A stretch of 64,000 bases of DNA from Candidatus Brevundimonas phytovorans (GCA_029203145.1 CP119309.1:374501-438500); one strand, 5' to 3'; counted from the stretch's first letter, positions 42,251 to 51,360 are shown. Notes: generated by a model from the sequence alone, not told the origin. Numbers and translations: made by a program.

Positions 42251-44599
42251 ATGATACGTTTTGCATCGGCCGTTTCTCTGGCGGCGCTTTCCTTCGCTCT
42301 GGCCGGACAGGCCCAGGCCGCGCCCGAGGCGCCGGTGTCGGAAGAGCCCGCTTCGGGCGCCGTGGCCGCGTCCAACGTCGTGTCCGACACGCAACTGCCG
42401 GACGTGGTGGTGACGGCGACCAAGCGCGCCACCAACCTGCAGAAGACGCCCATCGCCATCTCGGTGCTGAACAGCGAAGCGCTGGAAGACCGTCATGTGC
42501 AGAGCCTGATGGACCTGGCCGACGGCGCCGTGCCCGGCCTGCGCATCGCCACCTTTGAAGCCCGCCAGTCGGCCTTGACCATCGGCATCCGCGGCATCGT
42601 GCCGAACGACGCCAACCAGCCCGCCCGCGAACAGGGCGTCGGCGTCTATGTGGACGGCGTCTATCTGGGCCGTCAGCACGGCCTGGGCGCCGCTCTGCTG
42701 GACGTCGAACGCATCGAGGTCCTGAAGGGGCCGCAAGGCACCCTGTTCGGCCGCAACACCGAGGGCGGCGCCCTGTCGCTGGTCACGCGCAAGCCCACGG
42801 GCGAGTTCGGGATGCGCGCCCGCGCCGGCGTCGGCAATCTGAACGCCTACAACAGCGAACTGCACGTCGACTTCGCCGCCATTGGCGACTTCGCGATCAA
42901 GATGGACGGCGTGATCTCGGTCCAGGGGCCTGTGACCAAGAACATCCTGCCTGGCGAGGAAGGCTTTGGCGCCTATGACCGTCGCGGTATGCGCGCCCAG
43001 GTGCGCTGGACCCCGACCGACCGCTTCACCGCCGACCTGGCCGCCGACATCGGCAAGGACAAGAACACCCCCTTCTACAGCCAACTGCTGAACTTCAACC
43101 CCAACGGCCTGACGGTCGTGCCCTGGACCTCGGCCAGCGTGCCGTCGGGCAGCATCCGCGCCCTGGCCCCGATCGTTCAGGTCAACGGCGACAGCATCAT
43201 GAAGGTCGCCGACATCGGCGTGCCGCAGCAGTGGAGCGTCGATGACACCCGCGGCGTCGACGCCCACCTGTCGTATCGTCTGAACGACAATCTGGAACTG
43301 CGCTCGATCACCGCCTATCGCGAAGTCGACGTCGATCAGTACGACAACATCGCCGGCGCTCACCGTCCGCCGATTACCGGTCCGAACGCCAACTTCAGCC
43401 GCTATTCGCTGGCGGGTCTGTGGCAGCACCAGTTCAGCCAGGAGTTCCAGGCTGTCGGCTCGCTGGGCGACCGCATCGACTATGTCGGCGGCCTCTACTA
43501 CTTCAAGGAAACCGCTTGGGACGACGCCTCGACGCCGTCGACCAACAGGTGGAACGCCGACGGCACCGGCTACACCATCAACGATCCGACGCCGACCATC
43601 CGCGGCTTCCGCTCGATTGACCGTCAGAGCCGCGCCGAATCCGAATCCAAGGCCGTCTATGGTCAGGCGACCTGGACCCCGGCGGTTCTGAACGACGCCC
43701 TGCACGTCACCGCCGGCGGCCGTTTCACCTGGGACGACAAGTCGGGCGTGCTGTCCAAGGTCAACAATGCGGCGACCAACTTCACGTTCAACGAGAAGAA
43801 CGAACGCTTCAACCCGATGCTGACCGTGGCCTATGATCTCAGCAACGACGTCAACGTCTACGCCAAATACGCCACGGGCTACCGCGCTGGCGGCGCCAGC
43901 TCGCGCTCGCTGACCTATCGCTCGTTCGGTCCGGAAGACATCATCTCCTATGAGCTGGGTCTGAAGAGCGACTGGCTGGATCACCGTCTGCGCCTGAACG
44001 CCGCCGCCTTCTATTCGGAGCGTGAAGACAGCCAGATCGACTTCAGCCTGGTGACCGTGATCGGCGCCTCGACGCGCAACACCCTGGAAACGATCAACGC
44101 ACCGGGCACGACCAAGATCAAGGGACTGGAGCTGGAAGGTCTGGCCCAGATCACCGACAGCCTGACCGTGTCGGCCTCCTACGCCTATACGGACACGGAA
44201 GTGCCGCCGACCCGCAACCCGTTCAGCGGCGTCGTCCAGCAGGTCTTCATCGCCTTCACCCCGGAGAACGCCTTCAGCCTTGCCGCCGACTACACGGCGC
44301 CGCTGTTCGGGGCGACCTTCAAGGCTCACCTGGACGCCAACTACGCCGACGCGACCCAGGCGTTTGACCAGTTCGAGTTGAAGAACGACAGCTCCTTCAT
44401 CGTCAACGGCCGCCTGGCCTTGACGGACATCGCCACCCGCCCCGGTGGTCCGGAGGTTGAAGTGGCCCTGTGGTCGCGCAACCTGCTGGATGAGCAGTAT
44501 GTCTATCGCCGCGATCCGTCGAACCGCGGCACCATCGGCGACTACGGCAACTTCAACACGCCGCGCACCTTCGGCCTGGAGCTGGCGCTGAAATACTGA
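42251..44599 (+). CDS. TonB-dependent outer-membrane receptor
   Basis: 782 residues with a signal peptide (about 1-25, ending AQAAP). The plug domain starts at about residue 54 (DVVVTATKR) and has VGVYVDGVYLGR and IEVLKGPQGTLFGRNTEGGALSLVT. The barrel follows from about 195, with YAKYATGYRAGG, and ends in FGLELALKY with the terminal aromatic signature. It is of the general Caulobacter-type receptor class, which often imports siderophores, sugars or other large nutrients, powered by TonB. No transport or degradation genes adjoin, so the ligand is unknown. A strong terminator follows. Confidence 0.93.
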   Translation: MIRFASAVSLAALSFALAGQAQAAPEAPVSEEPASGAVAASNVVSDTQLPDVVVTATKRATNLQKTPIAISVLNSEALEDRHVQSLMDLADGAVPGLRIATFEARQSALTIGIRGIVPNDANQPAREQGVGVYVDGVYLGRQHGLGAALLDVERIEVLKGPQGTLFGRNTEGGALSLVTRKPTGEFGMRARAGVGNLNAYNSELHVDFAAIGDFAIKMDGVISVQGPVTKNILPGEEGFGAYDRRGMRAQVRWTPTDRFTADLAADIGKDKNTPFYSQLLNFNPNGLTVVPWTSASVPSGSIRALAPIVQVNGDSIMKVADIGVPQQWSVDDTRGVDAHLSYRLNDNLELRSITAYREVDVDQYDNIAGAHRPPITGPNANFSRYSLAGLWQHQFSQEFQAVGSLGDRIDYVGGLYYFKETAWDDASTPSTNRWNADGTGYTINDPTPTIRGFRSIDRQSRAESESKAVYGQATWTPAVLNDALHVTAGGRFTWDDKSGVLSKVNNAATNFTFNEKNERFNPMLTVAYDLSNDVNVYAKYATGYRAGGASSRSLTYRSFGPEDIISYELGLKSDWLDHRLRLNAAAFYSEREDSQIDFSLVTVIGASTRNTLETINAPGTTKIKGLELEGLAQITDSLTVSASYAYTDTEVPPTRNPFSGVVQQVFIAFTPENAFSLAADYTAPLFGATFKAHLDANYADATQAFDQFELKNDSSFIVNGRLALTDIATRPGGPEVEVALWSRNLLDEQYVYRRDPSNRGTIGDYGNFNTPRTFGLELALKY

Positions 44600-44623
44600 T
44601 CAGCGGCTTGAAGCCAGGCATGG

Positions 44624-44651
44624 ACCCCGCAGCTTCGGCTGCGGGGTTTTT
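44624..44651 (+). terminator. Rho-independent terminator of the receptor gene
   Basis: A perfect 10-bp stem ACCCCGCAGC / GCTGCGGGGT around a TTCG tetraloop (44624-44647) is followed by a run of five T that begins with the last stem base. TTCG closed this way makes a very stable RNA hairpin. Confidence 0.93.
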
Positions 44652-44662
44652 GCGTTTTGGGG

Positions 44663-46375
44663 TCAGTGGGCGGCGGCGGGGGCGGCCTGCGACGCCTTCC
44701 AGACCTCAAGGTAGTCGAGGCGGCGCAGCACCTTCGAGCCGGGGTCCAGCAGGATGTGGGCGCCCGCGGGGGCGGTGAAGGCGGCGCGGCCGTCGGTCAT
44801 GGCCAGAGTGCGGGTCCGGCCGTCCACCTCGACATCCACGGGCAGGGGGAAGGGACGGCCGTCGCCGGTCTTCCATTCCAGGGTCACGCGCTCGCCGTCG
44901 CGGGTCATGACCAGATCGGGCAGGGCGGCCTGATAGAGATAGGCGTCGAAGAACCAGCCGAGGTCGCGGCCCGTCACGTCGTTGACGATGGCGATGAACT
45001 CCGGCGTCGTGGCGTAGCGCGGGGCGAAGTTGCCGGGCTTGGGATCAGGGCGGCCATAGACCAGCCGGCGCAGGCTCTCAAAGAAGGCGTCGTCGCCGAT
45101 GTAGAGGCGCAGGGTGTGGGCGATCAGGGCGCCCTTGTAATAGAGGTCCAGTCCCGGCCCGGTCGCGCCGTCATAGACGGTGGCGGCGTCCTGCGGCCGG
45201 CCCGAGACCACGGGGAAGCGGTTGGACAGGGTCAGCCGCATGGTCTGCAACTCGGACTGCATGGCGCGCTCGCCGTTCAGCCAGCGGGCGTAGAGGGGCT
45301 GCATATAGGTGCCGAAACCCTCGTGCAGCCACATATCGTCCCAGTCGGCGTTGGTCAGCTGATTGCCGAACCATTCATGCGCCAGTTCGTGTTGCAGCAG
45401 CCAGTCATAGCCCTTGCCGTCCAGCTTGTAGCCGTTGCCGTAGGCGTTGATGGTCTGATGCTCCATGCCCAGGTGCGGGGTCTCGACCACGCCCATCTTC
45501 TCGTCGCCGAAGGGGAAGGGGCCGATGGTCGCCTCATAGAAGTCGAGCTGCTGGGGGAACTCGGCGAACAGGGCGGCGGCCTTGGCCGGGTCGTCCGAGG
45601 CCAGGCGCCAGAAGCGCAGGGGCACGGTGTTGCCGAAGCGGCTGGGGTAGTCGGCGGCCATCTCGACGAAGGGGCCGACGTTCAGGCTGATGGCGTAGGT
45701 GTCAGGCTGGCGCGCGGTCCAGTTCCAGGTGGTCGTGCCGTCGCCGTTGTCGGTCTTGCCCAGGAAGCGGCCGTTGGCGGGAGCGCTGAGGGCGGACGGG
45801 ACGGTGATGTGCAGGTCGACGCGGTCCGGTTCGCCCTGCGGATGGTCGACGCAGGGCCAGAAGAGGTCGCAGCCCTGGCCCTGAACCGCGCTGGCGATCC
45901 ACGGCTGGCCGTCGGGCGTGGTGGTCCAAACGAAACCGCCGTCCCAGGGGGCGCGCTGGGCCTGATGCGGGCGGCCGGCATAGGCGATGCGCACGGAAGC
46001 CGTCTGGCCCGCCGTCAGGGGCTGGGCCAGGGGGATGGTCAGGCGGCCTTCTAGGTTGGACCAGTCGGCGACGGCCTGACCGTTCACGCTGATGGCGGCG
46101 ATGGCGAACAGCGTGTCCAGTTCGACGACCACGGCGGCCACGGGGGCCTCCGCCGTGAAGTCGAGGACGGCGACAGCCTCGATCGACTGGGTCTCGGGCA
46201 GAAGTTTGAAGCTGAGGTCGGCCTTGTCGAAGCGCAGGGCCAGCTGTTCCGTCGTGCGCGGCGTGCCGCTGGACAGGGTGAAGGACGTCGAGTCGCGCGC
46301 GGGCGCGACTTCCTGAGCGAGCGCCGGGGCGCTGAGCAGGGCGGTGGTTAGGCAGAGGGCGGCGGTCAGGCGCAA
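44663..46375 (-). CDS. M1-family metallopeptidase
   Basis: 570 residues from a TTG with GGAG 9 bases upstream. Signal peptide about 1-21. The zinc site is HELAH (His329-Glu330-His333) followed by Glu352 in LHEGFGTYM, the HExxH-x18-E of M1 aminopeptidases. The substrate-binding GxMEN motif appears as LGMEHQTI. An N-terminal beta domain precedes it; no large C-terminal domain is present, so this is a short M1 enzyme. As an exported protein it probably trims peptides in the periplasm or outside the cell. It converges with the receptor gene. Confidence 0.92.
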   Translation of the reverse strand: MRLTAALCLTTALLSAPALAQEVAPARDSTSFTLSSGTPRTTEQLALRFDKADLSFKLLPETQSIEAVAVLDFTAEAPVAAVVVELDTLFAIAAISVNGQAVADWSNLEGRLTIPLAQPLTAGQTASVRIAYAGRPHQAQRAPWDGGFVWTTTPDGQPWIASAVQGQGCDLFWPCVDHPQGEPDRVDLHITVPSALSAPANGRFLGKTDNGDGTTTWNWTARQPDTYAISLNVGPFVEMAADYPSRFGNTVPLRFWRLASDDPAKAAALFAEFPQQLDFYEATIGPFPFGDEKMGVVETPHLGMEHQTINAYGNGYKLDGKGYDWLLQHELAHEWFGNQLTNADWDDMWLHEGFGTYMQPLYARWLNGERAMQSELQTMRLTLSNRFPVVSGRPQDAATVYDGATGPGLDLYYKGALIAHTLRLYIGDDAFFESLRRLVYGRPDPKPGNFAPRYATTPEFIAIVNDVTGRDLGWFFDAYLYQAALPDLVMTRDGERVTLEWKTGDGRPFPLPVDVEVDGRTRTLAMTDGRAAFTAPAGAHILLDPGSKVLRRLDYLEVWKASQAAPAAAH

Positions 46376-46432
46376 GGTTTCGGCTCCGGCAGGCGTTGCT
46401 GGACCGTAGCCGGGGCCGGCAAACGCGCAAAG

Positions 46433-46457
46433 AAAAAGGCCGGCGTTTCCACCGGCC
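46433..46457 (-). terminator. Rho-independent terminator of rpmB
   Basis: On the minus strand GGCCGG (46457-46452) pairs with CCGGCC (46443-46438), followed by TTTTT. It lies 28 bases after the rpmB stop. Confidence 0.85.
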
Positions 46458-46484
46458 TCTTCAAATCTTGTCAGACGGCGCTGA

Positions 46485-46781
46485 TTAAGCGGCGGTCTGC
46501 TCAGCCAGCTTCGCCTTGACCTGACGCTTGATGCGCAGGGCGGCGGTCGACAGCTTTTCGTCGCGCGCCTTGACGATGAAGACGTCCAGGCCGCCCTTGT
46601 AGTCGAGCGTGCGCAGAGCAGCGTTCGAGATACGCAGGGAGAAGGTCTGGCCCAGGGCTTCCGAAGCCACCTTGACCGTCTTCAGCGACGGCAGGAAGCG
46701 GCGCTTGGTCTTGATGTTCGAGTGGCTCACATTGTGGCCGACCATCGGGCCGATACCCGTGAGTTCGCAACGACGCGACAT
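46485..46781 (-). CDS. rpmB: 50S ribosomal protein L28
   Basis: 98 residues beginning MSRRCELTGIGPMVGHNVSH, the typical L28 N-terminus, with NIKTKRRFLPSL and SLRISNAALRTLDYKGG. The start at 46781 is set by family length. There is no zinc-binding CxxC pair, so it is the zinc-independent form. The gene stands alone with its own terminator, as is common for rpmB in alphaproteobacteria. Confidence 0.97.
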   Translation of the reverse strand: MSRRCELTGIGPMVGHNVSHSNIKTKRRFLPSLKTVKVASEALGQTFSLRISNAALRTLDYKGGLDVFIVKARDEKLSTAALRIKRQVKAKLAEQTAA

Positions 46782-46999
46782 CTTAAGATCCTCAAGGTCA
46801 CATCCGCGATACGTGAGCGGACGCATGAAACAGGTGTTCGCAGCGGGCGGACCCCTGCGAGAGAGGTGGCCGTATAGAGGAATGACTCGGAGCCCGTCAA
46901 GGCTGGAGTCGAGTCAGGCCGGGGATGACGGGCGGAGATGACCGCGGGGGATCGCCTTCGTTCAGCCGGCGTTCAACGACCTGCTATATAGAGGATCGC

Positions 47000-47503
47000 A
47001 TGAAGACCTATTGGAAGCCGCTCACCATGAAGACGCTGCCTGTTTCCTTCGCCCGCATTCTGGCCGCAGCCGCCCCCGTCGTGGCGGGCGCCGTCATGCT
47101 GGGCGCGCCGGCGGCGGCGCCCCAGGCCCAGACGGCGGCTGCGGCCCAGCCGGTCCTGCCGGGATACTGGGAATACACCACCAGCGCCCTGGGCAGCCGC
47201 GACACCGAAACCAAGTGCGTGCGTCCCAGCGAGATCAACCGATTCTTCGGCGGCCTGTCGACCAACCGCTGGAAATGCACCTATTCGACGCGCCAGGTGG
47301 CCGACGGCCGCGCTCGCTTTGAAGGGACGTGTCAGGACAAGAAGGGCCGTCGCGTCAATGTGCGCCTGAACGGGACCTATCAGAGCGAAAGCTTCCACTT
47401 CAACGGCGGCGCCCAGCTGATGCGCGGCACCCCCTATATCCCCGCCAGCATCACCGCACGACGCGTGGCGGCCCAGTGCCCGGCGGGCGCAGAGTATTTC
47501 TGA
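47000..47503 (+). CDS. DUF3617-family secreted protein
   Basis: 167 residues from the ATG at 47000, which has AGAGGA upstream; an ATG at 47030 (157 residues) gives a more compact signal peptide and cannot be excluded. A signal sequence runs to about residue 45 (APAAAPQAQ). The mature part reads LPGYWEYTT, then TKCVRPSEINRFF, YSTRQVADGRARFEGTC and RVNVRLNGTYQSESFHF, which is the DUF3617 pattern with paired Cys. These periplasmic proteins have no known function. TATATA at 46985-46990 could belong to a promoter. Confidence 0.75.
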   Translation: MKTYWKPLTMKTLPVSFARILAAAAPVVAGAVMLGAPAAAPQAQTAAAAQPVLPGYWEYTTSALGSRDTETKCVRPSEINRFFGGLSTNRWKCTYSTRQVADGRARFEGTCQDKKGRRVNVRLNGTYQSESFHFNGGAQLMRGTPYIPASITARRVAAQCPAGAEYF

Positions 47504-47537
47504 GGCCGGGCGCCTGAGGGGCGGGATTGTCGCGAAG

Positions 47538-47565
47538 ACGGCGCGCCCCTGTCGGGGCGCGCCGT
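47538..47565. terminator. Bidirectional hairpin between convergent genes
   Basis: A perfect 12-bp stem ACGGCGCGCCCC / GGGGCGCGCCGT with loop TGTC lies between the stops of the DUF3617 gene and the serine hydrolase gene. No T-run follows on either strand, so termination would rely on the stem or on Rho. Confidence 0.6.
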
Positions 47566-47579
47566 GAACTTACGAGCCT

Positions 47580-48716
47580 CTAGCGTGACGCCGCCGACGA
47601 CTGAACCACGTCGCTCATCAGCATCATGAGGATGGCGGTCTGCAGGGCTTCGACCTCGGGGCCGGCCGCATTGGCGACGATGAGCACGCCGCCCTCCTGA
47701 TCCGGCGACAGAGCGATCAGGGCGTTCCAGTGACCATTCGATCCGGCGTGCATCAGCAGGCGCACGGGAGATTCGGCCGGCCAGCTGTTGCGGACGCCCC
47801 AGCCGAGGGCGGCGGCGGTGTCGCCCTGGGACGCGTGCAGGGCGACGTAGGAGGGCGCGGGCAGCAGGGCGCCGCGGCCCCTCTCGCCGGCCATCTGGTC
47901 GATGGCGAAGCGGGCCCAGTCCGCCATGCTCAGCTTGACGGCGCCGGCGGGGGCGATCAGCGGCGGGTTGTCGGCGCGCAGTCCGGTCAGGGGGCGGCCT
48001 TCGAGGTGGCCAAGGATCTGGCCGCGTTCGGACGGGGCATAGGCGACGCTCATGCCCAGGGGCTGGAAGACCTCGGCCTGCATCAGTTGTTCAAAGGTCT
48101 TGCCGGTCGCCTGTTCGGCGACGACGGCGGCCAGGACATAGCCGCTGTTGGAATAGACGGACTCGCCGCGCGCCGGGCCGATGGGGGCTTCGTTCAGCGC
48201 TGTGGCGGCGAAGGCGAGGCGCTGCTGGGGCAGGGGGCGCGCATCGACGAAGGCGGCTTCCAGCAGGGCGGCGTCGGCGTCGTCGTCCAGATCACGCAGG
48301 CCGGCGCGGTGCGACAGCAGATCGGCCAGGGTGAGGTCTTCGTATTCGGGGCGCATGGCGACGCCCGGCAGCAGGGATTTCAGCGGTGCTGACCAGGACA
48401 GGACGCCGCGATCCACCAGGCGGGCGATCATGGTCGCGGTCATGGCCTTGGCGTCGGAGCCGATGTGCCAGCGGTCATCGGCCAGGGCCGGATCGGGCGC
48501 GTCGCTGGCGCGCACGCCGCGCACCGCCTGTTCCGCCACGGCGCCGTTGCGGATGACCAGAACCGCCATGGCGGGAACGCCCGGGTTCTCGGCCATGGCC
48601 TCGTCGAGCAGGGTGTTCAGTGTGGCGGTGCGATCGGCGGCGGCGGTCTGCTGCGCCCAGGCCGGGGCGGTCAGGGTCAGGCAGGCGGCGGCCAGGCAGA
48701 GGGTCAGGCGGATCAT
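47580..48716 (-). CDS. Exported serine hydrolase (beta-lactamase / class C PBP-like)
   Basis: 378 residues from the ATG at 48716; an ATG at 48731 would add 5 residues and neither start has a strong ribosome-binding site. Signal peptide about 1-22 (APAWAQQ). The catalytic motif is Ser87-Asp-Ala-Lys90 in HIGSDAKAMTA, the second motif is YSNSGY, and LMHAGSNGHWNAL corresponds to the third. It resembles the protein at 37256 in order of motifs. It could hydrolyse beta-lactams, esters or D-amino-acid peptides. Confidence 0.85.
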   Translation of the reverse strand: MIRLTLCLAAACLTLTAPAWAQQTAAADRTATLNTLLDEAMAENPGVPAMAVLVIRNGAVAEQAVRGVRASDAPDPALADDRWHIGSDAKAMTATMIARLVDRGVLSWSAPLKSLLPGVAMRPEYEDLTLADLLSHRAGLRDLDDDADAALLEAAFVDARPLPQQRLAFAATALNEAPIGPARGESVYSNSGYVLAAVVAEQATGKTFEQLMQAEVFQPLGMSVAYAPSERGQILGHLEGRPLTGLRADNPPLIAPAGAVKLSMADWARFAIDQMAGERGRGALLPAPSYVALHASQGDTAAALGWGVRNSWPAESPVRLLMHAGSNGHWNALIALSPDQEGGVLIVANAAGPEVEALQTAILMMLMSDVVQSSAASR

Positions 48717-48827
48717 CAAGTGTCCAGTCATGTCGCGGGCGAGCGCCCGTGGACCTGAGACTAGGAGGCTGGCCGCGAACGCCTAGTGAAACATCGGTAA
48801 GGCCAGGCTTGTGGCTTCGCGCATAGA

Positions 48828-48856
48828 AAAAGGCCCGGCGTTTCCGCCGGGCCTTG
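48828..48856 (-). terminator. Rho-independent terminator of carD
   Basis: A perfect 10-bp stem AAGGCCCGGC (48831-48840) / GCCGGGCCTT (48847-48856) with loop GTTTCC. Read on the minus strand it ends in a run of T formed by AAAAA at 48828-48832. It lies 23 bases after the carD stop. Confidence 0.9.
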
Positions 48857-48879
48857 ATCGTATCGGTGATCGCCAGGGA

Positions 48880-49446
48880 TCAGGCGGCTTCGGCCTCAGC
48901 CTCGGCGGCGGCGGCTTCCAGTTCAGCGGCGGTCGGGACCGGCTTCTTGGCGCTGAGCGACTTGGCCAGCAGGGCGACGGCGGCGTCCTTGTCGATCTTG
49001 TTGGCGGCGGCGACTTCGCGGGCCATGCGGTCCAGAGCCGATTCGTAGAGCTGGCGCTCCGAATAGGACTGTTCCGGCTGGGTGTCGGCGCGGTGCAGGT
49101 CGCGAACCACCTCGGCGATCGAGATCAGGTCGCCCGAGTTGATCTTGGCTTCATATTCCTGGGCGCGGCGCGACCACATGGTGCGCTTGACGCGGGCGCG
49201 GCCCTTCAGCGTGGTCAGGGCCTTGGTGACGGTGTCGTCGGCGGCCAGAGTGCGCAGGCCGGCGGTCTTGGCCTTCTTGGTCGGGACGCGCAGGGTCATC
49301 TTTTCGTGGTCGAAGGTCACGACATAGACTTCCAGCGACATGCCGGCGACTTCCTGGGTCTCGACCGCAGCGACCTTGCCGACGCCATGGGCGGGATAGA
49401 CCACCGCATCGCCAACCTTGAATTCCAGACCGGTCTTGCTCGTCAT
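48880..49446 (-). CDS. carD: CarD-family transcriptional regulator
   Basis: 188 residues from the ATG at 49446, with AAGGA upstream. The N-terminal RNA-polymerase-interaction (Tudor-like) domain reads FKVGDAVVYPAHGVGKVAAVE, and the helical C-terminal domain includes MWSRRAQEYEAKINSGDLI and EVVRDLHRAD. CarD proteins bind the RNA polymerase beta subunit and steady the open complex at many promoters, including rRNA promoters. The C-terminal 35 residues are Ala/Glu-rich. It neighbours the ferredoxin gene in the same orientation. Confidence 0.95.
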   Translation of the reverse strand: MTSKTGLEFKVGDAVVYPAHGVGKVAAVETQEVAGMSLEVYVVTFDHEKMTLRVPTKKAKTAGLRTLAADDTVTKALTTLKGRARVKRTMWSRRAQEYEAKINSGDLISIAEVVRDLHRADTQPEQSYSERQLYESALDRMAREVAAANKIDKDAAVALLAKSLSAKKPVPTAAELEAAAAEAEAEAA

Positions 49447-49758
49447 GTCATTCCTTTCCCGGAACAGGGGCGAAGCGAGGCGCTGAATGCAGCCGATGGG
49501 CGAAAACAACCCCGCCGCCGGAAACTGGTTCCGTCGGTTGGGCGGTCAGGTCACACATCAGAAGCGAAAGCGGATCACCGAACCTCTGGCCGACCCCGTC
49601 TGTTCGGCGGGGGACTGTCGCAAACGCGGGCGGCGCGCATGACTGCGGAACCGCCCGTTTCGAATAGGCAGGAACCTATCATAAAATTAGGAAATCTCAA
49701 AACATCCACAGGACGACTGAGCGGTTCCGGCACTTTGTGACCGGATTGTGTTCGGACC
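49447..49758. other. Intergenic region between fdxA end and carD start
   Basis: 312 bases without a gene. It should hold the carD promoter. The part at about 49660-49710 is unusually AT-rich for this genome (CATAAAATTAGGAAATCTC). A GCGGAACCGC hairpin-like unit near 49645 and GAGCGGTTCCGGC near 49719 can pair with each other and might act as a terminator of fdxA or an RNA fold in the leader. No small gene was recognised. Confidence 0.4.
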
Positions 49759-50100
49759 TTAGGAGCCCTTGCCGGGCTTGGTGCTGAAGTATTTCTCGAA
49801 CTTGCCGGTCTCGCGCTCATATTGTTCGCGGTCGGCGGGGGGCGTGCCCTTGACGGTGATGTTGGGCCAGACCTTGGCGTACTCGGCGTTGACCTGCAGC
49901 CACTTGCCGTCCGGCTCGTCCTCGGTGTCGGGGACAATGGCGTCGACGGGGCATTCCGGCTCGCACACGCCGCAGTCGATGCATTCGTCGGGGGCGATGA
50001 CCAGGAAGTTCTCGCCCTCGTAGAAGCAGTCCACCGGACAGACCTCGACACAGTCCATGAACTTACATTTCACGCAGGCGTCGGTGACGATGTAGGTCAT
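49759..50100 (-). CDS. fdxA: 7Fe ferredoxin FdxA
   Basis: 113 residues. Cys9, Cys12, Cys17, Cys21 and Cys25 in CVKCKFMDCVEVCPVDC and Cys40, Cys43, Cys46 and Cys50 in CIDCGVCEPECP fit the 3Fe-4S plus 4Fe-4S pattern of the Azotobacter FdI type. The C-terminal extension (about 60-113) is usual for this group. The start is set by MTYIVTDAC; the in-frame extension to 50232 is not part of the family. It is an electron carrier; the partner is not in the window. Confidence 0.96.
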   Translation of the reverse strand: MTYIVTDACVKCKFMDCVEVCPVDCFYEGENFLVIAPDECIDCGVCEPECPVDAIVPDTEDEPDGKWLQVNAEYAKVWPNITVKGTPPADREQYERETGKFEKYFSTKPGKGS

Positions 50101-50273
50101 GGCGGTCGAGCGGGCTCTCTGGCGGCGATCCAAGGTCGAGGGCGGGCAAATGGCCCCGTCGGCGACAACTGTCAACCAAGGGGCGCGGTCGCGAGGCGCG
50201 GCGCGCTTGACGGAGAGGGGGCTCGACTGCATCCCTTGCGATTACAGATCATCGCTCAGAAGGAGGTTCGCCC

Positions 50274-50912
50274 ATGCGTCTCATCGCTCGTTCCGCAGTC
50301 GTTCGTGCCGGCGCCGCAGCCCTGGCCCTCAGTCTTCTGGCCGGCAGCGCCGTTGTCGCCCAGGCGGCCCTGACCAAGATCCCGTCCGAGGTTCAGGCCG
50401 GCGACTACAGGCTGGACGCGGCCCACGGCAAGATCACCTGGTCGGTCGATCACCTGGGCTTCTCGACCTATACGGGCCAGTTCGTGAACGTGCAGGCCGA
50501 GCTGAAGTTGGACCCGGCCAACCCTTCCGCCAGCAGCCTGACGGCGACCATTCCGCTGACGGATGTGGATTCCAACTCGGACGGGCTGAACCGTCACCTG
50601 CAGACGGCGGACTTCTTCGACACCGCCAACCACCCGGTCGCCACCTTCCGCTCGACCCGCATCGTCGTCGATCCGTCGGAGCCGAACGAGGCCATGGTCT
50701 ATGGCGAGCTGACCCTGCGCGGGGTGACGAAGCCGGTGACCATGGAGGTCGAGTTCAATCAGGCGGGCCAGACGCGCGGCGGCTACAAGGCCGGGTTTGA
50801 CGGCGAGGCCAAGATCAAGCGCTCCGACTTCGGCATCACGTTCGGCCTGCCGGCGCTGGGCGACGAGGTCGAACTGCACATCGAAGGCGAATTCGTGAAG
50901 CCGGCAGTCTGA
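50274..50912 (+). CDS. YceI-family periplasmic protein
   Basis: 212 residues with AAGGAGG upstream. Signal peptide about 1-31 (SAVVAQA). The mature part YRLDAAHGKITWSVDHLGFSTY and LTATIPLTDVDSNSDGLNRHL follow the YceI pattern, a lipocalin-like beta barrel that binds long isoprenoids such as polyprenyl quinones. RGVTKPVTMEVEF and KIKRSDFGI complete it. It is exported and probably carries or stores an isoprenoid. It diverges from fdxA across 173 bases. Confidence 0.93.
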   Translation: MRLIARSAVVRAGAAALALSLLAGSAVVAQAALTKIPSEVQAGDYRLDAAHGKITWSVDHLGFSTYTGQFVNVQAELKLDPANPSASSLTATIPLTDVDSNSDGLNRHLQTADFFDTANHPVATFRSTRIVVDPSEPNEAMVYGELTLRGVTKPVTMEVEFNQAGQTRGGYKAGFDGEAKIKRSDFGITFGLPALGDEVELHIEGEFVKPAV

Positions 50913-50917
50913 GGCTT

Positions 50918-51055
50918 TCCTCCCCATGCAATGGGGAGGGGGACCGCGTAGCGGTGGAGGGGGTGACGCAAACGTCAGCCGTCGAGTCGCCCCCTCCGTC
51001 ACGTCGGCTTCGCCGCCGCGCCACCTCCCCTTCGCTGCGCGACAGGGAGGAAGGA
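50918..51055. repeat. Inverted repeat between convergent genes
   Basis: Left part about 50918-50963 (CTTTCCTCCCCATGCAATGG, GGGGACCGCGTAGCGGTGG) and right part about 50988-51055 (CGCCCCCTCCGTCACGTCGG, CTCCCCTTCGCTGCGCGACA). It is the most diverged of the four related elements. It separates the YceI gene from the convergent S4 gene. Confidence 0.7.
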
Positions 51056-51057
51056 AA

Positions 51058-51360
51058 TCAGTCGTCAGGCGCGTCGAGCGCCGCATAAAGGGCGCGGGCT
51101 TCCTCGGGAGGGCCGCGCCTTTCGCCTAGATGGAGCACGCGCACGGCGATCAGCCGCCCGCCTTGGGCGAACAGCAGGTCGTCGCCGGGGTGGACGCTGC
51201 GGCTGGGTTTGTCGAGACGGGTCTGGACGCTGCGGTGGGTCAGGCGGATGGCGCCGCGCTCGACCATGGCGGCGGCGACGCTGCGGGTCCTGGCGAAGCG
51301 GGCGCGCCATAACCACAGGTCGATACGGCAGCTGTCCTCGCCTCTGGCGGCGGGGGTCAC
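51058..51360 (-). CDS. S4-domain RNA-binding protein (Hsp15-like)
   Basis: 100 residues from a GTG that overlaps the stop of the helicase gene (GTGA). The S4 motif is RIDLWLWRARFARTRSVAAAMVERGAIRL, near the start of the protein, as in Hsp15/HslR, which rescues stalled 50S subunits carrying peptidyl-tRNA. The tail is short and not Arg-rich, unlike E. coli Hsp15. Co-translation with an RNA-helicase-like protein suggests a shared role in RNA metabolism. Confidence 0.88.
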   Translation of the reverse strand: MTPAARGEDSCRIDLWLWRARFARTRSVAAAMVERGAIRLTHRSVQTRLDKPSRSVHPGDDLLFAQGGRLIAVRVLHLGERRGPPEEARALYAALDAPDD

